The position numbers and the translations under genes were made by a program. Shown here in pieces: positions 1 to 9,839 of a stretch of 64,000 nucleotides of DNA. The notes below the pieces were generated by a model. It was not told the DNA's origin. It worked only from the letters and a program-made list of their open reading frames with translations, and did no database searches. The stretch comes from Bactericera cockerelli (lineage: Eukaryota > Arthropoda > Insecta > Hemiptera > Triozidae), in NCBI GenBank assembly GCA_024516035.1, contig CM044957.1:15572564-15636563 (forward strand), given 5' to 3'. The number at the start of each line of letters is the position of its first letter. Within the stretch, counting starts at the first letter, position 1.

Positions 1-1
1 T

Positions 2-570
2 GAAGAATATTCTAAGAGAGAAAATTCTAGAAATATAGAAAATATGAAGAAGAAACGCGAAGATGAAGAATATTGTGGAAAAGAAAAGTCTAGGAATAGA
101 GAAGACAAGAAAAAGAAACGTGAAGATGAGGATTACCGTGAGAAAGAAAAGTCCAAGGATACAGAAAGCAAGAAAAAGAAACGAGAAGATGAAGAATATT
201 CTAAGAGAGAAAATTCTAGAAATATAGAAAATATGAAGAAGAAACGCGAAGATGAAGAATATTGTAGAAAAGAAAAGTCTAGGAATAGAGAAGACAAGAA
301 AAAGAAACGTGAAGATGAGGATTACCGTGAGAAAGAAAAGTCCAAGGATACAGAAAGCAAGAAAAAGAAACGAGAAGATGAAGAATATTCTAAGAGAGAA
401 AATTCTAGAAATATAGAAAATATGAAGAAGAAACGCGAAGATGAAGAATATTGTAGAAAAGAAAAGTCTAGGAATAGAGAAGACAAGAAAAAGAAACGTG
501 AAGATGAGGATTACCGTGAGAAAGAAAAGTCCAAGGATACAGAAAGCAAGAAAAAGAAACGAGAAGATCC
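2..570 (+). repeat. 189-bp tandem repeat in the Helitron coding region
   Basis: Three successive units start at 44, 233 and 422, exactly 189 bp apart, with very few differences (for example g versus a at 76). The end of a further unit occupies bases 2-43, so the array runs off the left edge. Each unit encodes 63 residues made of three related 21-residue blocks, each starting KKKRED followed by EEY or EDY. It is therefore a two-level repeat (63 bp inside 189 bp) kept in frame. The segment is very rich in Lys, Arg and Glu and predicted to be helical and charged. Confidence 0.95.
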
Positions 571-2014
571 GGAGTACCTTGAAGAAGAAAGAAAAAGGCA
601 TGCTGAAAAAATGCAGGAAAAGCGAAATAATTTTGAATACCGGGAGCAGGAAAATACCAGGAGAAGGTCAAACATATGTTCAGAGAGAGGAAATGATATT
701 TTAAAATTCAGGCATAATTTTTATAATCAACTAAATAACAGGAAAAATACAGATGACTCACAAATTTCAAAAAATAAATTAAAATTCATTGCAGCCAGAA
801 ATGAAAACGCTGAGTTTGTTTGTTGTTGTTGTGAGGGTTTATTTTTTAAACATTCAGTTAGTTCCTTAAACTTAGAAGCTATAAGAGAAAAATTGAGTTA
901 TTGTGAAGAGGAGTTTTTAGAATTTAAGTTTAAAATTTGTAACGTGCAATCTGGATATATGTGTAGTACATGTAAAAGTAATATAATGAAGGGTAGGGTA
1001 CCAAAATTGGCAACAAGTAATGGGTTAAAGTTTGTTGAAATTCCTGAATGTCTTAAAGACATCTCACCTTTAGAGTCAAGGCTATGTTCTCCGTATCTTC
1101 CTTTTATGTGCATAAAACCAATGAAATCATTTTCATTGAATGGTCAGTTAGGTTTGCGAGGATCCGTTGTGAATATCCCTATTGATGTAAATGAGTGTTT
1201 GACTGTGTTACCCAGAATGTTTGATGAAATGTCTACTATTCAAGTTCAGCTAAAAAGACATTTTCAGCACAAGTCGTATTATATGTTTGAGACTATTAGG
1301 CCTGCAGCTGTGTGTGATGCATTACGTTATTTAAAAGATACGCCTTTATACTTAAAACATGGAATTAGTATTGATGAAAATTATTTAGAAAGTTATTCAG
1401 GGACGCAGGCAGTCATTGACTTTGTACTTCAGGATAGTGATTTAGAAGCAGGAGAGTCTAGGAACAATATTGCTGAACCAACTGAGGAAGAAATAGAGTC
1501 AGATGAGGATACAGGAGAGCAAGTAATGCTCTTAGATAGGAATACAGTAGCTCAAGATCAAGAAAATATTCACATAATAGCACCTGGACAAGATAAAAAT
1601 CCTGTAGCACCTCAATTTATAGAAAATTATGACGAGTTATGCTTTCCAAAAATATTCTGCGGTTATGGTTTCAATTTATCTAAAAATATTACTTATAATG
1701 ATAGGGCTAAGTCCGAGTGCAGGCGCGTGGATCGTAGGTCTTGTAATCCGGAAAGACTTTTATTTATGGCAAAACAAAAAATTGAGCGGCAAATAACGTC
1801 TAGCATTAATGTATGTTTAAGAAAAACAAAAAAGGGTTCATGCAGTATGAAGGCATCTGATTTAGTAAATCAGGACTTTGTTACAGGTTTGATAACATAT
1901 GATTCAGGGTATTCTTTTACTAAGCAAATAAGAAATTCACCCGCGTTTTTAGAAATAAAAAAGAAAGAACTATTAGCAACCATTCGAACATTAGGGAAAC
2001 CGACATTTTTTTGA
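2..2014 (+). CDS. Helitron protein, N-terminal part: charged repeats, Cys-rich domain, start of Rep
   Basis: The frame is open from base 2; the first ATG (44) lies inside the repeats and is unlikely to be the real start. Numbered from 44, residues 1-175 are the charged 21-residue repeats. About residues 258-320 form a Cys-rich domain with a CCCC run followed by a C-x2-C pair (CSTC), then a conserved-looking stretch of the type found between repeats and Rep in arthropod Helitron proteins (it resembles DUF6570; family name from memory). An acidic linker follows. The last ~110 residues, ending in LGKPTFF, match the first part of the Helitron-like N (Rep) domain. The frame stops at 2012-2014 in the middle of that domain, and the missing continuation is in the next frame at 2011. 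Confidence 0.88.
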   Translation, partial: EEYSKRENSRNIENMKKKREDEEYCGKEKSRNREDKKKKREDEDYREKEKSKDTESKKKKREDEEYSKRENSRNIENMKKKREDEEYCRKEKSRNREDKKKKREDEDYREKEKSKDTESKKKKREDEEYSKRENSRNIENMKKKREDEEYCRKEKSRNREDKKKKREDEDYREKEKSKDTESKKKKREDPEYLEEERKRHAEKMQEKRNNFEYREQENTRRRSNICSERGNDILKFRHNFYNQLNNRKNTDDSQISKNKLKFIAARNENAEFVCCCCEGLFFKHSVSSLNLEAIREKLSYCEEEFLEFKFKICNVQSGYMCSTCKSNIMKGRVPKLATSNGLKFVEIPECLKDISPLESRLCSPYLPFMCIKPMKSFSLNGQLGLRGSVVNIPIDVNECLTVLPRMFDEMSTIQVQLKRHFQHKSYYMFETIRPAAVCDALRYLKDTPLYLKHGISIDENYLESYSGTQAVIDFVLQDSDLEAGESRNNIAEPTEEEIESDEDTGEQVMLLDRNTVAQDQENIHIIAPGQDKNPVAPQFIENYDELCFPKIFCGYGFNLSKNITYNDRAKSECRRVDRRSCNPERLLFMAKQKIERQITSSINVCLRKTKKGSCSMKASDLVNQDFVTGLITYDSGYSFTKQIRNSPAFLEIKKKELLATIRTLGKPTFF

Positions 2015-3732
2015 CGTTATCTGCTGCAGAAACTAGGTGGCCAGAACTATTAGCTTGTTTATCGCACATGAATTCGGGTGAAAAAATTAGTATAAAAGAT
2101 GCATTGGAAATGAGCAATTTTGATAGGACGACTTTGATTAGGAATGACCCTGTCACTTGTGCGAGGTACTTTGATCATAAAGTTTCAAACTTCATTAAAC
2201 TTATTAGATCACCTAATTCCATTTTTAAACATTACCATGTAGAAGATAGCTATCAACGTGTAGAATTTCAGTTGCGAGGATCTCCACATGAACATATGTT
2301 TTTATGGCTTAAGGACGCCCCAAAGTTCGATGTGGATGAGCCGGATTCTTTAGGAAAAGTCGTAGAGTTTATAGATGAATTTATTACTTGCAAGTTTGAT
2401 GATAATAACCCTTACATAGATCTTCAAAAACATAAACACACTCACACTTGCTATAAGTCAGATGCACAGAAAAGACAACACAAGTGTAGGTTCAACATTC
2501 CGATAGCATGCATGCCAGACACTAGAATATTGCTTCCATTACCTGAAGAAGACAAAACAGAAAAAATGAAGGAAAATTTCAAAAAAATAGAAGGATTAAT
2601 GAAACATTATTATATTAAGTTAGAGGATAGGTCATTTGAGTATGTATTAGGAAAGCTAGAAATGAATGAGGATGAATATATTTTAGCGATTCGAAGCTCG
2701 CTGAAACAAGTCAGGGTATTTTTAAGAAGAGGCACGCAAGAAGTAGGTATTAACGCGTACAATAAGGATATTTTATGTTTATTCGAGGCAAATATGGATA
2801 TTCAGTTTGTTTTGGAGGAGTATGGATTAGCGTCCTATATTGTGAATTATATTAGTAAATGTGAAGCTGGGTTGTCAAAATTACTTAGGAATGTTTCGAA
2901 AGATATAGAGTCTGGAAATGTTAGTTTAAAGGAGAAATTTAGAAAAATTGGTAACGTGTTTTTGAATGGATCTTTGATGTCTGCGCAGGAAGCAGTGTAT
3001 TATTTGTTGTGTATGCCTGTATCAAAAAATAGTAGGCGGGTAATATTTATAAATACTGGTCCGCAAGCAGAAAGAGTTAGGATGTTAAAAAGTAAGACAA
3101 AATTGAGTGCTTTGCCGGGTGATTCCAACGATGTGTTTGAGAATAATATTATTGAGAAATATTGTAAAAGAAAAAAATCGCTAGAGAATATTTGCTTAGC
3201 AGAATATGCAGCTTGCTATCATAGGGTTTATAAGGATATCGATGATAGGAATGATGATGAAGAAACGGATGTGGAAGAATTAAAGCTTAGGAAGAAACAT
3301 GCAATTCTTAGGTTTATTAGGTACAAGTTAGCAAAGGATTCCGAAAATTACTACCGCGAAAGACTTCTTCTTTGCTTACCGTTTAGAAATGAATTAACAG
3401 AAATTGAAGGTCTTGAAAATTATGAAGAAGTATACCAAGCAAAATTCGATATTGTGAGTAGAAATGAGGATCAATTCGGTTTGAAATCAGTAGTGGACGA
3501 AAGGTTAGAAAACGCTCTTGTAGAGGTTGTGAATGAGGAACAAGAAGAACAGGATGATGTGAGGGAATATGAGGTAGATCCTATGTATCAGGTGGATGTT
3601 TTTGATCAGGGAGGAATAGGACGGGGGAGCAAAGAAAATACAAAAACTCGGTATACCATACCGAAAAGGGTTTCACCTCAGGCGTTACAAGAAATGCTCA
3701 GTAAATTAAATTTAAAGCAGGGAAATTCGTGA
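2011..3732 (+). CDS. Helitron Rep nuclease (HUH/Y2) segment, frameshifted from the N-terminal part
   Basis: The first codon here is TTG, not a start; the frame opens where the upstream one stops. It begins LTLSAAETRW, the usual continuation of the PTFF that ends the previous frame. HUH metal-binding motif: RGSPHEH, residues 89-95 with His93 and His95. Y2 catalytic motif: SYIVNYISK with Tyr276 and Tyr280. These residues nick single-stranded DNA and form the 5'-phosphotyrosine link in rolling-circle transposition. After the nuclease comes an acidic linker leading towards the helicase. The frame ends at 3732 just as the helicase N-terminus begins in another frame at 3729. Catalytic residues look intact, so the damage appears recent or artefactual. 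Confidence 0.9.
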   Translation: MTLSAAETRWPELLACLSHMNSGEKISIKDALEMSNFDRTTLIRNDPVTCARYFDHKVSNFIKLIRSPNSIFKHYHVEDSYQRVEFQLRGSPHEHMFLWLKDAPKFDVDEPDSLGKVVEFIDEFITCKFDDNNPYIDLQKHKHTHTCYKSDAQKRQHKCRFNIPIACMPDTRILLPLPEEDKTEKMKENFKKIEGLMKHYYIKLEDRSFEYVLGKLEMNEDEYILAIRSSLKQVRVFLRRGTQEVGINAYNKDILCLFEANMDIQFVLEEYGLASYIVNYISKCEAGLSKLLRNVSKDIESGNVSLKEKFRKIGNVFLNGSLMSAQEAVYYLLCMPVSKNSRRVIFINTGPQAERVRMLKSKTKLSALPGDSNDVFENNIIEKYCKRKKSLENICLAEYAACYHRVYKDIDDRNDDEETDVEELKLRKKHAILRFIRYKLAKDSENYYRERLLLCLPFRNELTEIEGLENYEEVYQAKFDIVSRNEDQFGLKSVVDERLENALVEVVNEEQEEQDDVREYEVDPMYQVDVFDQGGIGRGSKENTKTRYTIPKRVSPQALQEMLSKLNLKQGNS

Positions 3733-5204
3733 ATTATGTATTAGATAGATTTCAGACAGATGAACTTCCTGTTAGAATTTTTTTAAGTGGATCAGCAGGA
3801 GTAGGCAAAAGTACTGTTATTAATAGTATCTATCAAGCTGTCACAAATTATTTCGATGAGCTACCGGGTGGGAATAATGATAAAATCGTTGTGTTATTAA
3901 CAGCTTATTCAGGTAAGGCAAGTTACCTTATAGGGGGGGTTACTTTGCATACAGCATTAGCTTTACCTGTTAGTCAGTTTGGTGGGAGGATGCCTGAATT
4001 AAGTGCGGATATTGCAAACACAATTAGGGAAAATTTGAGTCATACAAAACTGTTGATAATAGATGAAATTTCATTCATAGGAAGTACATTTTTCAGTAGA
4101 ATTGATTGTAGGTTAAGGCAAATATTCGGGAAAAATGAAACTTTTGGGGGACTAAGTGTACTTGTGGTAGGGGATCTATTTCAATTGCCTCCTTTATTCG
4201 ATAGGCCAATATTTCAATTTAGTATGAATGAATTTGGTAACTTGGTAGATAGAAATCCTCTTTGGAATGAGTTTTCTTTTTACGAATTAACAGAGGTAAT
4301 GAGGCAAAGAGAAGATTTAGAATTTGTAGGAATTCTAAATAATATTGCGATAGGACAAGTAAATGAGAACGATGTTAGGATTATTAATACTAGGTCTGTT
4401 AGTGCAAACAATGTACCGCGCGAAGCTATTAGATTATTCAATACGAATGCTGCTGTAGATAGATATAATAAAGAAACACTAGATGGACATGCTGGATTAG
4501 AATATAGGTACACCGCGAAAGACTTTATTGTAGGTAATGCAACTGATATTCAGAAGAGAAGGGTTTTAAATTGTGTTAAATCGATGCCACATAGGGATAC
4601 GAATGGACTCTGGAATGAAATAAGATTAAAAATAGGAATCAAATACATGCTTACATCAAATGTTGACGTAAGTGATGGTTTATGTAATGGAGGGACTGGG
4701 ATTCTTGAAAATATTGTATTTAAACCGGGTACCACTGAGCCACTGAGGTTGTTTTTAAAATTTGATAAACCAGAAGTAGGGAAGAAGAAAAGGCAAGAAC
4801 AGGAAAATTACATGCTTAGGGAAAATATCAATAAGGAATTAACACCGATCGATAGGATTAGTTGCGTTCTTAATTATTCAAATAAGTTAGAGTTTCAAGT
4901 AGTGCGGGAACAGTTTCCAGTAACATGTGCAGAAGCTATTACAATTCATAAGAGTCAGGGACAAACGTATGATCAGGTTGTAATAGATTTCAATAATTGT
5001 CCAGGACTTACGAAACAGATGTTGTATGTAGCATTAAGTAGAGTGACTAGGTTATCAGGTTTATTTTTAATAGGAAAGTTCCCAGATAAGAAAGATAAAG
5101 GAAAAGGAAGAAGAGCAATAAGTAAAAACGCTGATTCAGAAGTAGTTGATCCTGTAATGATGGAAATGGAAAGGTTACGCCAAGAAAAACAATTAGATTT
5201 ATAA
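3729..5204 (+). CDS. Helitron PIF1-type helicase segment
   Basis: SF1B PIF1-family 5'-3' DNA helicase, which unwinds donor DNA during Helitron transposition. Visible motifs: Walker A GSAGVGKST (residues 21-29), TAYSGKAS with the following GG-x2-LHTA stretch, Walker B LLIIDEIS (about 107-114), GDLFQLPP (about 148-155), TEVMRQ, and the C-terminal pair AITIHKSQGQTY (about 403-414) and YVALSRVT (about 433-440). The C-terminal tail is charged and ends at a TAA. The GTG at 3729 is only where the frame opens: the upstream frame reads LNLKQG just before, so helicase and Rep were one polyprotein. All helicase motifs are present. Confidence 0.92.
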   Translation: MNYVLDRFQTDELPVRIFLSGSAGVGKSTVINSIYQAVTNYFDELPGGNNDKIVVLLTAYSGKASYLIGGVTLHTALALPVSQFGGRMPELSADIANTIRENLSHTKLLIIDEISFIGSTFFSRIDCRLRQIFGKNETFGGLSVLVVGDLFQLPPLFDRPIFQFSMNEFGNLVDRNPLWNEFSFYELTEVMRQREDLEFVGILNNIAIGQVNENDVRIINTRSVSANNVPREAIRLFNTNAAVDRYNKETLDGHAGLEYRYTAKDFIVGNATDIQKRRVLNCVKSMPHRDTNGLWNEIRLKIGIKYMLTSNVDVSDGLCNGGTGILENIVFKPGTTEPLRLFLKFDKPEVGKKKRQEQENYMLRENINKELTPIDRISCVLNYSNKLEFQVVREQFPVTCAEAITIHKSQGQTYDQVVIDFNNCPGLTKQMLYVALSRVTRLSGLFLIGKFPDKKDKGKGRRAISKNADSEVVDPVMMEMERLRQEKQLDL

Positions 5205-5260
5205 CAAGGTAGATGAGGAATTGTAAATAAAGTATTATAAACAACAACAACAAACAACTC

Positions 5261-6092
5261 AACTCTTGCATGTCCTGTCTCTTTCTACTTTTACATCATA
5301 ATTAATTCTTTGGTCCTGTCAGAGCGTCCAGTAGGAAATCGGAAGGTTACCCTACTACTTTGGCAGGGTCAACTCTTGCATGTCCTGTCTCTTTCTACTT
5401 TTACATCATAATTAATTCTTTGGTCCTGTCAGAGCGTCCAGTAGGAAATCGGAAGGTTACCCTACTACTTTGGCAGGGTCAACTCTTGCATGTCCTGTCT
5501 CTTTCTACTTTTACATCATAATTAATTCTTTGGTCCTGTCAGAGCGTCCAGTAGGAAATCGGAAGGTTACCCTACTACTTTGGCAGGGTCAACTCTTGCA
5601 TGTCCTGTCTCTTTCTACTTTTACATCATAATTATTTCTTTGGTCCTGTCAGAGCGTCCAGTAGGAAATCGGAAGGTTACCCTACTACTTTGGCAGGGTC
5701 AACTCTTGCATGTCCTGTCTCTTTCTACTTTTACATCATAATTAATTCTTTGGTCCTGTCAGAGCGTCCAGTAGGAAATCGGAAGGTTACCCTACTACTT
5801 TGGCAGGGTCAACTCTTGCATGTCCTGTCTCTTTCTACTTTTACATCATAATTAATTCTTTGGTCCTGTCAGAGCGTCCAGTAGGAAATCGGAAGGTTAC
5901 CCTACTACTTTGGCAGGGTCAACTCTTGCATGTCCTGTCTCTTTCTACTTTTACATCATAATTAATTCTTTGGTCCTGTCAGAGCGTCCAGTAGGAAATC
6001 GGAAGGTTACCCTACTACTTTGGCAGGGTCAACTCTTGCATGTCCTGTCTCTTTCTACTTAATAATTACTTCTTTTGTCCTGTCAGAGCGTT
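5261..6092 (+). repeat. 110-bp tandem array downstream of the Helitron helicase
   Basis: Units begin AACTCTTGCATGTCCTG at 5261, 5371, 5481, 5591, 5701, 5811, 5921 and 6031, exactly 110 bp apart. Seven units are complete; the eighth has an internal deletion and ends near 6092 after GTCAGAGCG. Units are almost identical, with one obvious substitution in unit four (ATTATTTC for ATTAATTC). It starts 57 bp after the helicase stop, just past an (AAC)n tract. Minisatellites near the termini are known for some Helitron/Helentron groups, so this is probably part of the element. Open frames across it are by-products of the repeat. Confidence 0.95.
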
Positions 6093-6562
6093 GATCTTTT
6101 TTACAGTTGATTTTTTTTTATATCAGTAATTTCAAAACTTTATAGTTAAATTGAAACTTTAAAGTTTTGAATTTATTGAGCAATCATTATCGTGTTGAGA
6201 TCAGTGATTGTCTTAGACTGTATCGAATAATATAATTTCTTATTCAATGCCATGTCTAACTGATGATTACTAGTGAGTATGAAACAAGCACTGATCATTC
6301 AAATTTACAACTACAACATTTTCATCATAACTATCATCTAGTAACTAGTTCACACTTAAGATGAGTGTAATAGTCATGACTCAAGAAGAAGTCATTAATG
6401 ATTTTTGTTATATGTGACATCAAGTAACTGAGAAAACAATTTAATACCTGCAGAAGGTATAACAGAAAAATGAGATTAAGACAATCAGACATAATCATAT
6501 TCTTTGCCACTATTTTTAAACTTAGTGTGATTCAAAGAAATATTTCATGAATAGCACACATA
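6093..6562. other. AT-rich spacer
   Basis: No coding potential or repeat family recognised. The Helitron 3' terminus may be here, but I could not identify one. Confidence 0.5.
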
Positions 6563-6945
6563 TTACTTCCGAGAAATTTCTAATATTAGAAATCGGTATT
6601 GTGTTCGTTTTTGTAAAAAAAAATATTTTTTTGCTCCGATTTCAATTTTTTTCATATTTCTGGACGTTTCATAACCTACTGAGTAAATTTGGTTTTGTGT
6701 CCGTCTGTCGGTCTGTCTGTCTGTCTGTCTGTAAAAACGATTCCTTGTAACACGCAAATTGGCAGTGTTTTTTTATTACCACAGGGCGGCAAAAATCGGC
6801 CGCAAGGGCCTTTTCTTTGAATTGGTTAAAGATACAAAAATCTAATAATTTTGAGGTGCTAATAAGAAATTGTCATTAATTTGTCCTCCCATTGCTTGGT
6901 CTGATTCCCATTCCTTATAGGATAAGGAAAGTCGTGTGATGTTTA
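6563..6945 (+). repeat. Palindrome-ended dispersed repeat, copy with internal deletion
   Basis: Starts TTACTTCCGAGAAATTTC, including the 18-bp palindrome ATTTCTAATATTAGAAAT. It continues through TTTCTGGACGTTTCATAACC and a GTCTGTCTGTCGG-type run, then jumps from ACGCGCAAAT straight to GGCAGTGTTTTT, so it lacks about 0.4 kb present in the copy at 38571. The right end carries TTCCTTATAGGATAAGGAA, another near-palindrome, followed by AGTCGTGTGATG. That right part also matches 12240-12590, linking two variants into one superfamily. No coding capacity; class unknown. Confidence 0.7.
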
Positions 6946-6959
6946 CACCAGATTTTTTT

Positions 6960-7006
6960 AATAACTAATAAGATATTGGTTGTTTATTTTGTCTAATTCG
7001 TACAGT

Positions 7007-7037
<31 letters not shown>

Positions 7038-8125
7038 CAGACTACTAAGAGTACTAAGCTATGGGAAAACCGTTAAAATCTCCGTCTAATTCTTGTTTAA
7101 GATCACAGAATTTTGCATCTCATTTGAGATCTAATATCTAAGTTTTGTACTTCAAGACCAAGAGGGGAACTTTCAAAATTTGTAGGCCTTGGTCCAAAAT
7201 CTTACAAAGTGAAACTTTTCGAGCATTTTGTCATTTTCCAGAGTTGCAGCGATCAATGAGTCAATGATGTCAAAAGGGTTTCTTCGTTGATAATGATATT
7301 ATGATATTTATATTACGTACCTATTATATGATATTAAGCAATACATCACAGAATGCCTATTAATTCTCAGCTAAAGATAAAAAACCAAGAAGTAAAGTTC
7401 AAGGTTAGGTTGGTGAATGTTTTAAATTCTTAAATGATTTCCTGGCCAATGATAATGATGTCGGTTATAAATAAGGTGTTTCTGACCATGACTATGATGG
7501 CTGTGAGGATGATAGTATATGGATGAAGATATTGGTTTTTGTCATGCTAATGGTGTTACGACAATGTTTGGATCTATTAGTCATGCATAAGAGGTAGTCA
7601 TTAATGCATCTCATGAAATTTTGCACAAATGATCACAACTACCACTACACCATATCTTGAGTCCCGTGGTTTGTGTCCCGTTTGGAGTATCAAAAAATCC
7701 TCATTGCACATCCAGCCCAAATGGTTATTAAATAATTTTCATACCATACTTCAACTTTGCAGGTGCTACCGTCCCAGAGATCCTAAGAAAAGTTAATTAA
7801 TGGGGCAGTTTTTTTCGGTTTTACACAAACATTACATATTATGATTTTAGATTACTTTTATTAGTAAACATTTCTTCTAGGATTTCTTGGGTTTTTAATA
7901 CGAAGTATTATAAATATGTAGATATTAAATTTATAACATAGATACTTGAAAACAAATATTGGGACGAGTTACAAATAATGAGGAGATTTGAAAAATTGGA
8001 TTTCCAAAAGAATAAGGTAAAGTAAAAAAAAAAAACTACGGTAAAGTATTTGTGGGAAATTCTGTGGTGTCCATAAAACTAGTGTGAGAAGTATGAAGTG
8101 AGACAAGAGGAGACTGCATGTGACA
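6960..8125. other. AT-rich spacer with a poly-T run
   Basis: Contains about 25 consecutive T at 7013-7037. No gene or recognisable element seen. Confidence 0.5.
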
Positions 8126-8130
8126 TGATA

Positions 8131-8413
8131 TTAGTTCAGACGCAAGAGCCTCGGTTACCATGCGGAAGGTTCTAGGTTCAAACCCCAGAGGTGACAAAAA
8201 ATTGTATTCATAATTTGATTACAGATGTTTTAGGAATCTTTCGGTGAGCTCCTGTTGACCCGGCACATAAATGAGAAGTCTTGTCACTTCTCGACCAACA
8301 GAGAGGAGACACTACAGGATGAAGAAGCTACAACACAGACCACAATCGTGTGAATCGTCTAGATTCTAGACTTTTAGAGTACCTGCTATTTCATTTCTAA
8401 TATAAATAAAAAA
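8131..8413 (+). mobile_element. tRNA-Gly-type SINE, diverged copy
   Basis: The head keeps ACCATGCGGAAGGT and a box-B-like GGTTCAAACCCC. The body (TGTTGACCCGGCAC, CACTTCTCGACCAACAGAG, CTACAACACAGACCACAA) matches the better preserved copies at 41451 and 43397. It ends in an A-rich tail near 8413. The 5' end of the head is too diverged to fix exactly. Confidence 0.75.
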
Positions 8414-8442
8414 AGCGGTGAAGCACACACTTCAAAATTTAT

Positions 8443-8610
8443 ATGAAAAAGAGACAATATAACACCATGTCAGAGAGACGAGTTGAGCAGAGAATGAATA
8501 AGGAAATGGAGCAATGCTTGAGGCATCAGAGTGAGAGCATGCAGGATAAAAACTCAGAGACATACATGAGAGGAGAAAATAAATTAAGAAGACACAAATG
8601 TAAGTGTAAG
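8443..8610 (+). other. Possible isolated exon (weak)
   Basis: An open frame rich in Arg, Glu, Met and Gln (it contains MSERRVEQRMNKEMEQC) ends at a donor-like ATGTAAGTG near 8600. No acceptor, partner exon or known domain was found, so chance is quite possible. Confidence 0.15.
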
Positions 8611-8661
8611 TACCTAGCACCTATAACCTGCTACAAAAAGAAGGAAATTGCCAATGTGTAG

Positions 8662-9468
8662 AAACTTTAAAAACGAAGAATTAGCATAAATGTTATATGG
8701 ACCTTTGCAAGGGAACATAATGTCGTGACATGAGCTTTGTTATTAACATGGTTTATGCGTTAATCATTTTAACACGTTAGGATGATTTTGAAACAGCCGT
8801 CCAGGTATGTTCTGATATTCATGTACATCTAATACAACTTCTCACTTTTCTGTTTATACTGATTTATACTGATAACCCATAAGTACCTACATAACTATTT
8901 ACTTATGTAGACAACATGCAGTAACCAATAATTTAACAAATTTGGTAAGGTAGGTAAAAACAAGATAAGGTAAGAGAATGAGACGATAGTACCTATGTAT
9001 ACCATTTGCTCTAAGACCAAATTAAAAGATAAGGTTCCCTAATATAAGGTAGGTATCTTATATTATAAAATGATGCGTTTGTGTGGGTGTGTATGTGTAT
9101 GTAAGATTACAATAAGATTACATAATTATAGTATTTGGTATTTTTGATGAACATTGTTATGAAGTGAGAAAATGTAATCTATAATATTAATAGGTGCCAA
9201 ATATTTTTCTTTCACCAGAACGGCTGTATCTCGGTGAACGCACCGCGGTGCAGGCCTGCGTATTATTTTAAATATTAACCAGTTACCAACATCTAATATC
9301 TAAGATATAAAATTACTTTAAACCCAATTACCAGTTAAATTATATTGCTATCATATTATATTTTTTAGTATTTTAAACAAGATTCATTAAATCAAATTCG
9401 AAATTTTAGTTTAGTATTGAAAAAATCTACTATTACACAAGCCGGACACAAGTTACGAGACACAAGTT
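8662..9468. other. AT-rich spacer
   Basis: Near 9057-9085 there is a TTATATTATAAAATGATGCG stretch resembling the 5' part of short non-autonomous Helitrons (compare 27745). Nothing else recognised. Confidence 0.4.
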
Positions 9469-9790
9469 CCCTACGTATGAGAATATTGTGGAACTTGAAT
9501 GAAAGAGGACAAAAGTTACGTTCATGCTGGTTTTTCCGTACGTAACATCTACGTATTCAAGGCAACATTACGTATCAAGAGTTCGCGATGTGGGGGACAG
9601 AAAGTCTGACTTACGTTTACCCTACGTATGAGTATATTACAAAATTTGAATGAAAGCGGACAAAAGTTACGTATCATCGTTCATGCAGGTTTTTCCGTAC
9701 GTAACATCTACCTACGTATTCAAGGCATGGGCAACATTACGTATCAAGAGTTCGCGATGTGGCGGACAGAAAAGTCTGACTTACGTTTGT
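9469..9790 (+). repeat. Imperfect tandem duplication of ~150 bp, rich in TACGTA
   Basis: Two copies start CCCTACGTATGAG at 9469 and 9620. Both contain AAAGTTACGT, TTTTTCCGTACGTAACATCT, ACATTACGTATCAAGAG and TTCGCGATGTGG. Copy 2 carries small insertions, including TATCAT and ATGGG. The palindrome TACGTA or its core ACGT recurs about every 20-30 bp. The 69-codon open frame over copy 2 has no recognisable domain and is probably incidental. Confidence 0.85.
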
Positions 9791-9839
9791 CTCCCTGTGA
9801 TGCAAGTGTGCAGCTAATAAACTCCTGGACTCTATGAAG

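Larger units (their letters stand above)
1..6092 (+). mobile_element. Autonomous Helitron, 5' end outside the window
   Basis: The region encodes, in order, a basic/acidic repeat segment, a Cys-rich domain, a Helitron-type HUH Rep nuclease and a PIF1-family helicase, followed by a 110-bp tandem array. This Rep-helicase order on one strand defines Helitron rolling-circle transposons. The coding frame is already open at base 2, so the 5' terminus lies upstream. I could not find a confident CTRR 3' terminus with its hairpin; the right boundary is set at the end of the tandem array and is an estimate. Two apparent single-base losses break the reading frame, so this copy is probably inactive unless they are assembly errors. 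Confidence 0.85.

Noticed and set aside
5600..5851. 83-codon ORF inside the 110-bp array
   Set aside because: It reads through repeat units only; no independent support.
5261..6060. CRISPR-like array (regular repeats)
   Set aside because: The whole 110-bp unit repeats with no unique spacers, and the context is eukaryotic transposon DNA.
1..6092. Integrated DNA virus or bacterial-type mobile element carrying the helicase
   Set aside because: The HUH/Y2 Rep domain fused in order to a PIF1 helicase, with the arthropod-type Cys-rich N-terminus, is diagnostic of a Helitron; no capsid or polymerase genes are present.
6256..6290. Hammerhead-ribozyme-like core: CTGATGA, a possible TACT/AGTA stem, then GAAAC
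   Set aside because: A GTC lies just upstream but only three bases separate it from CTGATGA, so stem I cannot form, stem III pairs poorly and stem II starts with a T-T mismatch. Chance match.
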